Below, piece by piece: positions 1 through 8,506 of a DNA stretch of 35,429 nt; the stretch's first letter is position 1; each line of letters opens with the position of its first letter. Below the pieces are notes generated by a model. It was not told the DNA's origin. It saw nothing but the letters and a program-made list of their open reading frames with translations, and made no database searches. The stretch lies in assembly GCA_012523085.1 (NCBI GenBank), contig JAAYJC010000161.1, positions 1-35,429 of the forward strand, written 5' to 3'. The translations under genes and the position numbers were made by a program. This DNA is from Clostridiales bacterium. GTDB lineage: Bacteria; Bacillota; Clostridia; Oscillospirales; Oscillospiraceae.

Positions 1-15
1 AAGGAGCAAAAAGCA

Positions 16-543
16 ATGAATAATAATGTTTGGGAAAAATGCGTCGCCTTCCACGGTCATTCTTGCGGCGGACTGACAATAGGCTATAAGGCCGCCTTGT
101 ATGCGATCGACTTACTGGCATTGACTTTCTCCTCAGATGAGGAGGTCGTGTGCATTTCAGAAAATGACGCTTGCGGTGTGGATGCCATACAAGTTATTCT
201 GGGCTGCAGCATTGGAAAGGGGAATCTCCTGTTTCACCTGACAGGAAAACAGGCATTTTCTTTTTATAACCGGCAAACCGGCAAGTCCGTTCGTCTCATG
301 CTGAAGAAAAAGCCGGATTCAATGACAAGAGAAGAATCGTATGATTATTATCAGGGACTTGAGCCGAAAGAGATGTTTAAAGCAACAGACACAAAGATAA
401 AACTACCTGAAGCGGCGCGGATCTTCAAATCTTATGATTGTGAAAGCTGCGGGGAGACTACGGGCGATAACTGGATACGACTTCAAGACGGCAGGAAACT
501 GTGTGTGGACTGTCATCAGAAATACAACCGGTTTGATGTTTGA
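16..543 (+). CDS. FmdE-family protein with C-terminal zinc ribbon
   Basis: This 175-residue protein resembles the FmdE family, named after a protein linked to molybdenum/tungsten formylmethanofuran dehydrogenase but widespread in anaerobes that lack that enzyme; the activity of the bacterial members is not settled. Near the N-terminus it has the family signature FHGHSCGG followed by IGYKA, whose His and Cys are expected metal ligands. A second conserved patch, ENDACGVDAIQ, supplies another Cys and Asp. The C-terminal 35 residues carry two CxxC pairs (CESC and CVDC), a likely zinc ribbon. An AAGGAG ribosome binding site lies just ahead of the ATG at the window edge, so the start is well supported; any upstream operon partner lies outside. 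The gene ends before a large hairpin and faces the minus-strand metallo-beta-lactamase unit. Family assignment is firm; function is open. Confidence 0.85.
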   Translation: MNNNVWEKCVAFHGHSCGGLTIGYKAALYAIDLLALTFSSDEEVVCISENDACGVDAIQVILGCSIGKGNLLFHLTGKQAFSFYNRQTGKSVRLMLKKKPDSMTREESYDYYQGLEPKEMFKATDTKIKLPEAARIFKSYDCESCGETTGDNWIRLQDGRKLCVDCHQKYNRFDV

Positions 544-621
544 TCGGCTGCTTCAATGTTATCCGCGGTAGCCGGTCGCCGGAATGCTCATACCGGTCAT
601 CAATAAATATGAAGTTTAGTA

Positions 622-684
622 ACAGAAAATACAACCTCGATTCCTTGCCCGCTGCGGGTTAGGAGGCGAGGTTGTATTTTCTGT
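622..684. terminator. 18-bp inverted repeat, probable bidirectional terminator
   Basis: Positions 622-639 and 667-684 are perfect 18-bp inverted repeats. The loop holds a smaller palindrome (648-658, CCCGC and GCGGG around a T). The structure sits between two convergent transcription units and has AT-rich outer arms that give U-rich RNA on either strand, so it probably ends both. The rest of 544-792 shows no gene. Confidence 0.7.
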
Positions 685-792
685 AAGTGTCAAGCTGTAT
701 GGCAATGGAAGACGAGCAGCAAAGGCAGTACAATCAAAATTTAACGGTTGAAAACCCTTTACCGCATTTAAAGCGTCAACAATGCTTATCTA

Positions 793-993
793 TTAGTCGG
801 ACCACAATTCATTCATCTTTTCAGAAATTCTACGTTTTCTTGTTTCAGTTTCCAAATGGTCAATTTCTATGGCAAGAACAGTTCCTTCCTTTGCGTCATC
901 CGGAAGGATTTGTTTCGGGACATTTACGGTATCTTTGTTTTCCAGTTCGACAACCGCAAAATTTCCTTCAAAACGATCAATAATAATCTTCAT
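793..993 (-). CDS. DUF3006 domain protein
   Basis: A 66-residue acidic protein starting MKIIIDRFEG and containing FAVVELEN, typical of the DUF3006 family, whose members are small beta-rich proteins of about 65-80 residues. DUF3006 genes in Firmicutes commonly lie next to ComEC-like metallo-beta-lactamases, and that is the arrangement here: the gene starts 12 nt after the stop of the upstream MBL gene, and its GGAGGAG ribosome binding site overlaps that gap, so the two are surely co-transcribed. No signal peptide is visible, so it should be cytoplasmic while its partner is exported, an odd pairing. The molecular role of the family is unknown. Confidence 0.85.
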   Translation of the reverse strand: MKIIIDRFEGNFAVVELENKDTVNVPKQILPDDAKEGTVLAIEIDHLETETRKRRISEKMNELWSD

Positions 994-1005
994 ATTCTCC
1001 TCCAG

Positions 1006-2754
1006 TCAGCTGTCAAAAACGGCAATTAAATGACCTTGCGCGTCATAGAGCTGTGCGGGGTCGCTGCCGGAATTGCTCCAAATATTCGAGGCGGTCCAAA
1101 TCAAATCGCCTTCTGCTCCGCCGCTTGCAATGGTTACGGTTGCGTTAGCTTTCAGGGTATAAAAGGGGAATGTAAATGTCTGATTGCCTGTTACCGATAC
1201 CAGCTTCCATCCGGTTAGATTCACGTCGGTTGACCCGGTATTTTTTATTGTCACTAGCTCGGCTTTTTTGTCCACATCGGATATGACAACATCTTCCGAT
1301 ATAAATGAAGGCGGCTCATCCGGCGTGATCCCGGATTCTGCTGCGGTGAAGGCGACTTTATCTACGGTTATTTTACTGCCGTCAGATGTGAATACGACGG
1401 TCCCGTTTTTATCTGTGCGAAAAACCGCAATACCGGCAGCGGCCAGTCTGTTCGTAACCGCCTCTGCGGGATGGCCATAATCATTATCCTCTCCGACCGG
1501 GATAACGGCATATTGAGGCGAAACAGCCTGTAAAAATGCAAGGCTTGTTGAAGACTCGCTCCCGTGATGCCCGACCTTGAGCACATCAGATTTCAATATG
1601 CTGCTGTCCTTGGCCAGCATCTCGGATTCAGACAACACTTCCGCATCGCCTGTGAAAAGGAAGGAGGTTGAGCCGTTTATTAGTCTTAGCACAATGGAAT
1701 GGTTATTCGGCTCAAGGTAATCGGAGGTATTGGGTGCGAGGATCACAAATTCGGCTTGATCCAATGCAAAGGCTCTGCCATATTCAGGCCGAGTGATTTT
1801 AAGTCCGCTATTGCTTATGGCAGACAACAAATTCTCAAATGTTCGAGTGCTCGATACAACATCGGGCATGATGATATTTTCCACATCAAATGCTCTGATA
1901 ACTTCGGCGAGTCCTCCGATATGATCCTCATGAGGATGGGTTGCGATGACATATTTCAGTGTCCCGATGTTAAGGGAATGAATATAGGAAATGATTAAAT
2001 CGGCATCGTCATTGTTCCCGCCGTCAATCAGCATGGCATCGCTGCCTTTTGTGATAAGAACCGAATCTGCCTGCCCGACATCAATGAAGTGGACTTTTAA
2101 TCTGCCTGCCAGATACGCTTTTATCCGGAATGCAACATCCTGAGAAACAGCCCCGTCATTGGACAGCTTGTCCAGAAGAGATATCCCGCCGGATTTTACC
2201 GTTGTGTTCAAAGCAAGCATGCTGATCTTTGCGACATGATCCCTCAAAAAGATATTTTCGGCCAGCTCAGCGGCATCAGCGTCAGTATACAGCCCAATCT
2301 GCACGGCAAATTGGATTGCCAGGCTATATGAAAAATCGCCGTTGTCATCATTGTAACCCAGCGCCCGCAGCATGAAGGTCGTGTAGGCCAAGGTATGAAT
2401 TTTATCGTAGGTACCGAACAGGTTGTTACCCATACCTTTGGTGAGACCGAATAAATAGGCATAATTGACGTAGCCTTTACCCCAATCAGGGACATCGGTA
2501 AATACACAGTCTTGATATATAAGCGACTGAGCCTCGGCCTCTTTTCCCAAGAGCCGAATCAGCATGATAAGGCCCTCTAATCTGGTTGGCTCCCTGTTCA
2601 GCTCAAAACCATCGCCTGTCCCTTGAAACACCCCAAGTAAATTTAATTGTTCGGCTTCGGAGATATAGTTTCCTGCCTCCGCGGCCTGAGCAAAAGAGGA
2701 GAACCCCAATACCATGATGAAAACCAATAAAATGCCGATTATGCGTTTGCGCAT
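1006..2754 (-). CDS. surface-anchored ComEC-like metallo-beta-lactamase (SLH-MBL-LTD)
   Basis: A 582-residue secreted protein. I start it at the ATG at 2754 because a hydrophobic signal peptide (MRKRIIGILLVF... ending FAQAAEA) begins there; an ATG 13 codons upstream at 2793 would put a hairpin inside the gene. Residues about 27-195 hold S-layer homology repeats (FTDVPDWGKGYVNYAY, FGTYDKIHTLAYTTFMLRAL), which bind cell-wall polymer. Residues about 218-465 are an MBL domain of the ComEC/Rec2 type, with HFIDVGQADS, the metal-binding THPHEDHIGG (H273, H275, D277, H278), FTGDAE and KVGHHGS. Residues about 487-582 form a lamin-tail domain (NLTGWKL), often attached to extracellular nucleases. ComEC MBL domains are thought to degrade one DNA strand, so a surface nuclease or phosphodiesterase for DNA scavenging is likely. 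It precedes the DUF3006 gene in one operon. Confidence 0.88.
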   Translation of the reverse strand: MRKRIIGILLVFIMVLGFSSFAQAAEAGNYISEAEQLNLLGVFQGTGDGFELNREPTRLEGLIMLIRLLGKEAEAQSLIYQDCVFTDVPDWGKGYVNYAYLFGLTKGMGNNLFGTYDKIHTLAYTTFMLRALGYNDDNGDFSYSLAIQFAVQIGLYTDADAAELAENIFLRDHVAKISMLALNTTVKSGGISLLDKLSNDGAVSQDVAFRIKAYLAGRLKVHFIDVGQADSVLITKGSDAMLIDGGNNDDADLIISYIHSLNIGTLKYVIATHPHEDHIGGLAEVIRAFDVENIIMPDVVSSTRTFENLLSAISNSGLKITRPEYGRAFALDQAEFVILAPNTSDYLEPNNHSIVLRLINGSTSFLFTGDAEVLSESEMLAKDSSILKSDVLKVGHHGSESSTSLAFLQAVSPQYAVIPVGEDNDYGHPAEAVTNRLAAAGIAVFRTDKNGTVVFTSDGSKITVDKVAFTAAESGITPDEPPSFISEDVVISDVDKKAELVTIKNTGSTDVNLTGWKLVSVTGNQTFTFPFYTLKANATVTIASGGAEGDLIWTASNIWSNSGSDPAQLYDAQGHLIAVFDS

Positions 2755-2780
2755 GGATATGCCCCCAATCCGTGTTAGAA

Positions 2781-2823
2781 AAATTACGATCACATTAACT
2801 ATAAACTAATGTGATCGTAATTT
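2781..2823 (-). terminator. rho-independent terminator after the MoaF-like pair
   Basis: A perfect 17-bp inverted repeat (2781-2797 and 2807-2823) with a 9-nt loop lies just downstream of the minus-strand MoaF-like gene ending at 2861. On the minus strand it is followed by a run of U residues. It separates that unit from the MBL gene, whose own promoter must then lie inside or very near this stretch. Confidence 0.8.
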
Positions 2824-2860
2824 CTATCATTATCAGCAATTGTGCGCTTAATCCATGAGG

Positions 2861-3793
2861 CTAAATGTGTATAAGGTTGGTCGTATGGTCACTCAGATTA
2901 ACGCCCATTGCTTCCATAGCGGCTCTCTCGCCCTTTTTCTCAAAAACCTTCTCGAAAACAAGCAGATCCCCTTTACTTAAAAACTTACCGTCTTCGCGCT
3001 GAAATCCGTTGCAAACCTTTGATCCCGGGCCTACACCATAGAACATACCCACACCCTTCATCCGGTCAAAATCCATAACATCACAGCCAAGCCCTCCGGG
3101 TCCGCTTACTTCCAACCAGTGGAAGAGGTAGACATTATTGCGCAGCTTTATATGTCTTCCGGGTTCGGAGGCAAGCAGGCCGTCCTGCCCGATCATAACC
3201 TGATTGGTGAAAAAATGCTTACTGGTGTAGTAATGAATAAGGCACCAGGTGTTAACACGCCACATGACGACCTTCCGGACCATTTCCGTGGTATAAGCGT
3301 GAAATGATTCAGGCGGTTCCGCACCGTCATGCCAGTCAACATATCCAAAATAAGGCGTGATGGAAACGTCGGTCATTTCATAATCCTCATCGCCGCCCTG
3401 GCAGTTATAAAGCATGGTTATTTTGTTGTTGTCCATGTCAATGGCAAAAACACGGGCCGCCGGCGGCATAGCCTCAACTTTTTCATGGAACATAAAGTAG
3501 AGATTGGGCGCGGACGTTTCATAACACTCGTAGTATACCTCCTGCCAGCCTCCGCCCACACCGGGCAGATACCATGCCAGTTTATTTTGATCAATAAACT
3601 TATATTCAAGCCTGGCACCGTCGCTGAAAACGAAGGTACATGTCTTGCCTGCAAATACATCGGAAAACGGCGGATGGTTTAGGGACATTCCGTGTTTATA
3701 CGGGTCTACCGCGCATTTCATTGCGCCTTCCATAAGGTCGCGCGATACAACCTTACCGGCCCACTCTCTTCTGTCCAGCGGATATCTGGGCAT
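2861..3793 (-). CDS. MoaF-like calycin-fold protein, paralogue 2
   Basis: A 310-residue cytoplasmic protein with no signal peptide. The N-terminal half has FVFSDGARLEYKF, EVYYECYE, LYFMFHEK and FAIDMDNNKITMLY; the C-terminal half has IHYYTSKHFF, HIKLRNNVYLFHW and CDVMDFDRMKGVGMFYG. This two-barrel pattern matches MoaF, called molybdenum cofactor biosynthesis protein F from its Klebsiella member but not shown to act in that pathway. MoaF_N is related in fold to phenolic-acid decarboxylases and lipocalins, so binding or lyase chemistry on a small organic acid is possible. The gene follows its paralogue by 21 nt with a GGAGG site before the ATG. The two share PYFGY, WRVN and HYY motifs throughout. 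I am confident of the family and do not know the substrate. Confidence 0.72.
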   Translation of the reverse strand: MPRYPLDRREWAGKVVSRDLMEGAMKCAVDPYKHGMSLNHPPFSDVFAGKTCTFVFSDGARLEYKFIDQNKLAWYLPGVGGGWQEVYYECYETSAPNLYFMFHEKVEAMPPAARVFAIDMDNNKITMLYNCQGGDEDYEMTDVSITPYFGYVDWHDGAEPPESFHAYTTEMVRKVVMWRVNTWCLIHYYTSKHFFTNQVMIGQDGLLASEPGRHIKLRNNVYLFHWLEVSGPGGLGCDVMDFDRMKGVGMFYGVGPGSKVCNGFQREDGKFLSKGDLLVFEKVFEKKGERAAMEAMGVNLSDHTTNLIHI

Positions 3794-3814
3794 ATTTCTT
3801 ACCTCCTCACCTAT

Positions 3815-4765
3815 TTATCTGTCTATGGGTTTGTACGTGTAGTCATCTAAGTCTACGCCGAAAACAGTTTTCAGAGCATATCTCTGGTCGTTGCTCTCGA
3901 AGAAAACGCGTTCAAATTCTACGAGCTCTTCTTCCGATACATAGCGTCCTTCTTCTCGGGTGTAGCCGTAGCAGCAGAAACGGAAATCGGTAACACCGTA
4001 GATCATTCCTACGCCGAAGAACTTGTTTAGGTCCATAATTTCGGCATGCAGCCGGCCTGATTCTTGCATGTCGCGCCAGAAGAAAAGGAATACATTGTCC
4101 CTCAAACGGATAAAACGGCAAAGCTCTGTTACCACAAGACCGTTTTCCTCGCCGAACATTTGGTAGTTGAAATAATTCCTTGAAACATAATAATGAATGG
4201 TGTTGTAGTTGTTTACGCGCCACAGGATGTTTTTCTGTATCATTTCATGCGTTTTATAATGGCGCTCCGAAGGAGCCGGCTTACCGTCATACCAGCTTAT
4301 ATACCCGAAATACGGATGCACATCGGTGTCTCTGTTGGTGTAGTCCACAAGGCCCAGGGTACCGCTTAGCATGGTTACCAGATTGTTTACCGTATCAATG
4401 GCAAAGATGCGGCAGTGGGTGCTGAAAACATCGTTGGTTATCTGGTGGAACAGGAAATAAAGACCCTCGGCGGATGACGCATAGCACTCATAATACTCTT
4501 CCTCCCAACCGGTTACATCGTCGTCGCCCCACCAGCCGTTTTTCCACCAGCGCAGGGTGTTTTTGTCTTTAACCTTGTATTTAAGCTCGGGAGCACCATC
4601 CAGGTGAATTGAAAATTCCTTGCCGCTAAAGAAATCCTGCAGGTCAGGTCTGTTCATCGGTTCACCTATATATGGGTTGACCAGCGGGTTTCTGACCATA
4701 TTCTTGATGGTCATTCCGGAAAGCTGTTCGGGTCTGTGTTTTCTTTTTCTCGGTTTTACGGGCAT
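3815..4765 (-). CDS. MoaF-like calycin-fold protein, paralogue 1
   Basis: A 316-residue protein. The start at 4765 is chosen because GGAGG lies at the right distance; an ATG seven codons upstream lies ahead of that site. The N-terminus is very basic (MPVKPRKRKHRP), unlike its neighbour. It then follows the two-barrel MoaF-like plan: FSGKEFSIHLDG, EEYYECYASS, YFLFHQI, FAIDTVNNLVTML, PYFGYISWYDG, LWRVNNYNTIHYY, FIRLRDNVFLFFWRDM and HAEIMDLNKFFGVGMIYG. Conserved aromatic and His residues (HYY, YECY) line up with the downstream paralogue, so the pair arose by tandem duplication. Divergence is large enough that they may bind different ligands or form a heteromer. It is downstream of the solute-binding protein gene across a strong hairpin. 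Function is inferred from fold only. Confidence 0.72.
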   Translation of the reverse strand: MPVKPRKRKHRPEQLSGMTIKNMVRNPLVNPYIGEPMNRPDLQDFFSGKEFSIHLDGAPELKYKVKDKNTLRWWKNGWWGDDDVTGWEEEYYECYASSAEGLYFLFHQITNDVFSTHCRIFAIDTVNNLVTMLSGTLGLVDYTNRDTDVHPYFGYISWYDGKPAPSERHYKTHEMIQKNILWRVNNYNTIHYYVSRNYFNYQMFGEENGLVVTELCRFIRLRDNVFLFFWRDMQESGRLHAEIMDLNKFFGVGMIYGVTDFRFCCYGYTREEGRYVSEEELVEFERVFFESNDQRYALKTVFGVDLDDYTYKPIDR

Positions 4766-4791
4766 TTTATATCCTCCTTCATACATAAAGT

Positions 4792-4829
4792 GGGTAAAGT
4801 GCCGGTTTTTTCAAACCGGCACTTTACCC
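4792..4829 (-). other. intercistronic hairpin between binding protein and MoaF-like genes
   Basis: Perfect 17-bp arms (4792-4808 and 4813-4829) enclose a 4-nt loop 5 nt after the stop of the solute-binding protein gene. On the minus strand it is followed by ACTTTATG, not a U-run, so full termination is less likely than partial termination or protection of the upstream mRNA. The stem ends about 15 nt before the next ribosome binding site. Confidence 0.75.
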
Positions 4830-4834
4830 GTTGC

Positions 4835-6631
4835 TTAGCTTCTGGCGGCTACTCTTTCCAAATACCGATCATAAGCGCTCTGATAAGCTGCTTGCGCTTC
4901 ATGAATCCCGATACTTTCCAGCGTTCTGATGTATTCATCCCATTCGGACATGGGTTTTTCGCGGGTCGCAAAAAGAAGAATATTCTCACTGACATACGTA
5001 TCAAGGTCGATGCCGATTCGGTTGAAGGTTTCAGCCTCTTCCTCCGAAAGCGAGACGCCTGCAGGCCATTCATATGCGCCGTCGCAGGCAACATTCCTGT
5101 ACATGAAAGCATCGGCCGGGATTCTTTCGCCGCCCTCAAACATATATTTGGATGATGTAATCTTCAGGCCGTGCTCGATGAAACGGTTAGCCGCATAGAT
5201 AAGCTGCAAGAAAATGAAATCAGCTCCGTCCGGATTATAAATTGCCCATTCTGTCGATACGACCTTGCCGTTATCGTCATATTCCCATAACGTTCCCTCA
5301 ACACCATAGCTTTGGATGAAAGAACCCTCGGGACTGTAGCGCCAGTCACAAAATGAGACGGCTAAGGGGATGTTGTCGCATTTTGTGCTGATCTCGGTTA
5401 AACCATATGTGATATAGCCGTTGGGAGACCCGAGGTGAAGGACCTGTTCTTCCGTCAATAATGGCCTGCGCACAACAACCCAGCGGGCGTTAGGGTCAGA
5501 GGCTCTCTCTTCCATTTCCACCAGACTGTCAAACGGTCCGTTTGCAATACCGCAGCTGCCGTCGTAGATCGTCATATCCCCGGTGTTGGGGTAAACGCCC
5601 ATATTGAGGAAATCGGGCGTCATAATGCCGTCGTCAAGCCATGCATTGATTTGCGATATCCATTCTTTTGCATTATCATTGCTGTATGAAAATACGACCT
5701 TTCCATCTATGATGGAAGGCGCCGGATACATGGGCAAACCACCGCCCGAAAGCGCTGTAAAGGTATCGAAGCAGGCAAAGACCTGATTCAGGTCCAGATT
5801 GCCGCTAATGACATGGAATGGGTATGTAATGTCTTTTTCTGTTTGCAGTATGTGGGCAAAGTCTTCTATATCGGAAATGGTCTTGATATCATCGGCTGTA
5901 TAACCAAACTCCTCCAGCCAGTCGCCTCTGACCGCCAGGGGGACGGCATTAAAGCCCATTTCATCTTCAAATGAGACAAAGGTTGTTATGAGTTGCTCAT
6001 TGAGGAAAATCGTATCATAAAGGTTTTTGTCGCTGTTTTTATGGCTTTTTATGAAATAAAAATAGTTGGGGGCATATTCCCTGTAATCAAGGATATTTGC
6101 ATAATAACCCGATTCATATGCCTCGGTTTTGGTCCCGGGATAAACGGCACTGGCTCCGTTCATAATGTCGGGCAGATCATCCGCCGCGAGAAGCATATTA
6201 AAATTTTCAGCTCTCTGTATGATGGAAATCACAATATACTCAAGGTTTACACCGGTGATTTCCTGTTCTTTTTTGCGAAAGTCGACCTCACCCATGCCGC
6301 CTTCGGGAATGTACTCGGGTGTGTAACATACTGTCCAGTAGGTAAATACTTCATCGGTCAAGCTAATTGGGCCATCATAGCTGTAGGAATTGAGCGGCCA
6401 GCCGTCTGCATCGGTTTCATATTTTCCCTTTGGATAGTTATAATTTGGATCCTCCGGGATGCCTTCCGGTGTTTTCTCCGGCTCAGGCGAAGGTGTCCGG
6501 TCCTGAACCTCAGGCGTTTGTTCCGTTTGTGCTGTGGCTGTTTCGCCGGTTTTTGCTTCGCTGCTATTGCATCCCGAGAACATAGCAAGCAGTATTCCGA
6601 TCACCAGCAATAAGGTAAAGATGCGTTTCAT
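4835..6631 (-). CDS. extracellular solute-binding lipoprotein
   Basis: A 598-residue lipoprotein of the family 1 extracellular solute-binding type, near the oligosaccharide-binding LplA/YtcQ-like members that usually run to 500-560 residues. The signal peptide MKRIFTLLLVIGILLAMFSGC ends in a lipobox, with the lipidated Cys at residue 21. A Thr/Glu/Pro-rich linker follows to about residue 65. Family-like patches include EVTYWT-like VFTYWTVCY, GVNLEYI, MLLAADDLPDIM and WLDDGIMTPDF. The start has AAAGGATCGG upstream. No permease or ATPase gene lies nearby, so it either uses distant transporter parts or delivers ligand for sensing. It is divergent from a PucR-type regulator and heads a unit with two MoaF-like genes. 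The ligand is unknown; sugars are usual for this family but the context does not show sugar metabolism. Confidence 0.85.
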   Translation of the reverse strand: MKRIFTLLLVIGILLAMFSGCNSSEAKTGETATAQTEQTPEVQDRTPSPEPEKTPEGIPEDPNYNYPKGKYETDADGWPLNSYSYDGPISLTDEVFTYWTVCYTPEYIPEGGMGEVDFRKKEQEITGVNLEYIVISIIQRAENFNMLLAADDLPDIMNGASAVYPGTKTEAYESGYYANILDYREYAPNYFYFIKSHKNSDKNLYDTIFLNEQLITTFVSFEDEMGFNAVPLAVRGDWLEEFGYTADDIKTISDIEDFAHILQTEKDITYPFHVISGNLDLNQVFACFDTFTALSGGGLPMYPAPSIIDGKVVFSYSNDNAKEWISQINAWLDDGIMTPDFLNMGVYPNTGDMTIYDGSCGIANGPFDSLVEMEERASDPNARWVVVRRPLLTEEQVLHLGSPNGYITYGLTEISTKCDNIPLAVSFCDWRYSPEGSFIQSYGVEGTLWEYDDNGKVVSTEWAIYNPDGADFIFLQLIYAANRFIEHGLKITSSKYMFEGGERIPADAFMYRNVACDGAYEWPAGVSLSEEEAETFNRIGIDLDTYVSENILLFATREKPMSEWDEYIRTLESIGIHEAQAAYQSAYDRYLERVAARS

Positions 6632-6976
6632 TTGGCAAAACCGATCCTTTCTGTTATTTTCATTGATATTACCAGCATATTTGTTGCGCGTTCAGTTACA
6701 GCTCACCTTTTTCATATAGCAAAATCCTCAATTATAAAGATAAACCGCTCTGATTAATCCCATTGCTTCTTATGTGTAACTATAGCAGAGTTAATATGTG
6801 ATTAAAATATTCCAAACTGTGAAAGTGGATTTGCGTAATGCTACATTCTATATATTCGCTAAGAAATTTGTGGATAAAGATACAAATTGTTGTCTAATTA
6901 CCTGAATAATGCTATAATTTATTGATAGCAAGCGATTGTATAGAAGCACACATCAGCAGCATGAAGCGAGGGTAAT
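6632..6976. promoter_or_regulatory. divergent promoter region, solute-binding protein / PucR-type regulator
   Basis: This AT-rich 345-bp intergenic region separates the two divergent units and should hold the operator of the regulator. The plus-strand promoter is listed separately. On the minus strand a TATAAT-like -10 (complement of about 6731-6737) lies about 100 nt before the binding-protein start, with no good -35. I see no clear long inverted repeat. Confidence 0.5.
6890..6918 (+). promoter_or_regulatory. sigma-A promoter of the PucR-type regulator
   Basis: TTGTCT at 6890-6895 and TATAAT at 6913-6918 are spaced by exactly 17 nt, giving a 5' leader of about 50 nt before the start codon of the regulator at 6977. 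Confidence 0.7.
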
Positions 6977-8506
6977 ATGGATATCTATTATTCTATGATT
7001 CATCTTCTTCTCAGCATACGATACCCATTGATTGATTTGCATACATCCGCCATTCCCTTAAAGCTGAATATGCCGAAAATGTATGCCGGTACCGTGGAGC
7101 CGGGCATCATTTATGTTGTGAATAATACAGATGATTTTAAGCCTTCTGAAGACACTGCAGGTTCTGCATTGGTTTTTTGCAGTGCCGATGCCGTAGGGAT
7201 TAAGCTCCTGAAGGGGTCAAGAGCTATACTGATCGGCAATTGCCACAATCCCAATGAGGCTCTGGAAACCTTAAATGAGCTTTTTATCACGCTTGAACGC
7301 TGGCATGGCAAACTGATTTCGCTCTCCTGCGATTATTCGCCCATATCAGTTATGATTGAATCTTTTCTTCATATTTTTCCCGTCAGTATTGTTGTAGAAA
7401 ACGAGAACCTGGAGCATTTGTACGAGTCTGTTCCCTTTACTGAGGACATGTTCACGATTGATACAAAATATTCACAGTTTATTGAAACGGTTGAGTGCCA
7501 CGGCATGTATTCAAGCGCACAGGGTCGAAAATCACATATAGATACTAGCGGCCGTTATCAGCATACCGCAATAATACGCAGTCTTTTCAATGATGATAAC
7601 AGCTTCATCGGCCGTCTGGTGGTTGTGCCGGACAAGTTCGGTGAAGATTTTGTACCCAATGATGGCTGTTGTCAGATTGTTGACGTTTTTGGCGACTTCC
7701 TTGAAAAGAAACTAAGTTGGTCGGTTAAGGGCGCAAGCAAAACAGATACCAACACCATGCATATGTCGATTACAAAGCTGTTTTTAGAGCCTGAGGACGC
7801 CCCGAAGCAGTATATTCTCAATTGTCTGAACGCCATGGGCTGGTCACAGTTCCATACATTTATGGTTGCGGTTCTGCGTATGGATACATGGAGCAGTTTT
7901 GTTGAGTTCTCCGGCTATTTATGCGGTCACTTTGAAAAACTGTGGCGCAATTGCATTGCAATCCGCCACAATAACAGCCTTATCCTTTTGTTTAACTGCT
8001 CCGTTTTTGAAAGTTTTGAGATTTCCGACATAACAAACACCCTTACCGTGGTTCACAATGATATTGATTTTAAGCTGGGATTCAGCAACCGTTTTCAGGA
8101 TCTTTTTTATGCCGGCGATTTCTTTGCTCAATGTATGTATGCCATAGAAAACGGTCTTAAGAAAAATCCCGATTCCTGGATTTTTAGTTTCAGCGACCAC
8201 TGCACAGACTACATCGCGAGCTACCTTTCAGAACGGTTTTCAACAGAGTTCTTTTGCCACCCCGGTATACTGGCACTTTACGGTTATGATGAAAAAAACA
8301 ACACCGAGCTTATGAAAACATTAAAGTACTTCATCATACATAAGTTTAACGCTTCTCACGCGGCTGCCGCTATGTTTATTCACCGCACCACTTTTATCAA
8401 GCGTATCGAAAAAATCAACAAATTGCAGCATCTGAACTTTGGTTCTTTGGATGAAACCCTGCACATTATGCTTTCCATTAAACTGCTGGAAATAGAAGAG
8501 GAATAA
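6977..8506 (+). CDS. PucR/CdaR-type transcriptional regulator (cassette 1)
   Basis: A 509-residue cytoplasmic regulator. The C-terminal 60 residues have the PucR-type helix-turn-helix: FNASHAAAAMFIHRTTFIKRIEKI, where the HRTTF..R stretch is the expected recognition helix, followed by LHIMLSIKLLEIEEE. The middle (about residues 270-430) resembles the GGDEF-like spacer of CdaR/PucR proteins, and the N-terminal 250 residues are a poorly conserved ligand-sensing region. The ATG lies 59 nt after a good promoter; the nearest purine-rich stretch is GCGAGGGTAAT. Members of this family activate genes for purine, sugar-acid or proline use in response to a ligand. The neighbouring divergent binding-protein/MoaF-like unit is the likely target. 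A similar regulator sits at 30011. The inducer is not readable. Confidence 0.82.
   Translation: MDIYYSMIHLLLSIRYPLIDLHTSAIPLKLNMPKMYAGTVEPGIIYVVNNTDDFKPSEDTAGSALVFCSADAVGIKLLKGSRAILIGNCHNPNEALETLNELFITLERWHGKLISLSCDYSPISVMIESFLHIFPVSIVVENENLEHLYESVPFTEDMFTIDTKYSQFIETVECHGMYSSAQGRKSHIDTSGRYQHTAIIRSLFNDDNSFIGRLVVVPDKFGEDFVPNDGCCQIVDVFGDFLEKKLSWSVKGASKTDTNTMHMSITKLFLEPEDAPKQYILNCLNAMGWSQFHTFMVAVLRMDTWSSFVEFSGYLCGHFEKLWRNCIAIRHNNSLILLFNCSVFESFEISDITNTLTVVHNDIDFKLGFSNRFQDLFYAGDFFAQCMYAIENGLKKNPDSWIFSFSDHCTDYIASYLSERFSTEFFCHPGILALYGYDEKNNTELMKTLKYFIIHKFNASHAAAAMFIHRTTFIKRIEKINKLQHLNFGSLDETLHIMLSIKLLEIEEE

Noticed and set aside
687-983. Plus-strand ORF of 98 codons opposite DUF3006
   Set aside because: The minus-strand DUF3006 gene has a strong ribosome binding site and family likeness; the plus frame has neither.
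5993-6613. Plus-strand ORF of 206 codons inside the solute-binding protein gene
   Set aside because: The opposite strand encodes a complete lipoprotein with lipobox and family motifs; the plus-strand product has no start signal or likeness.
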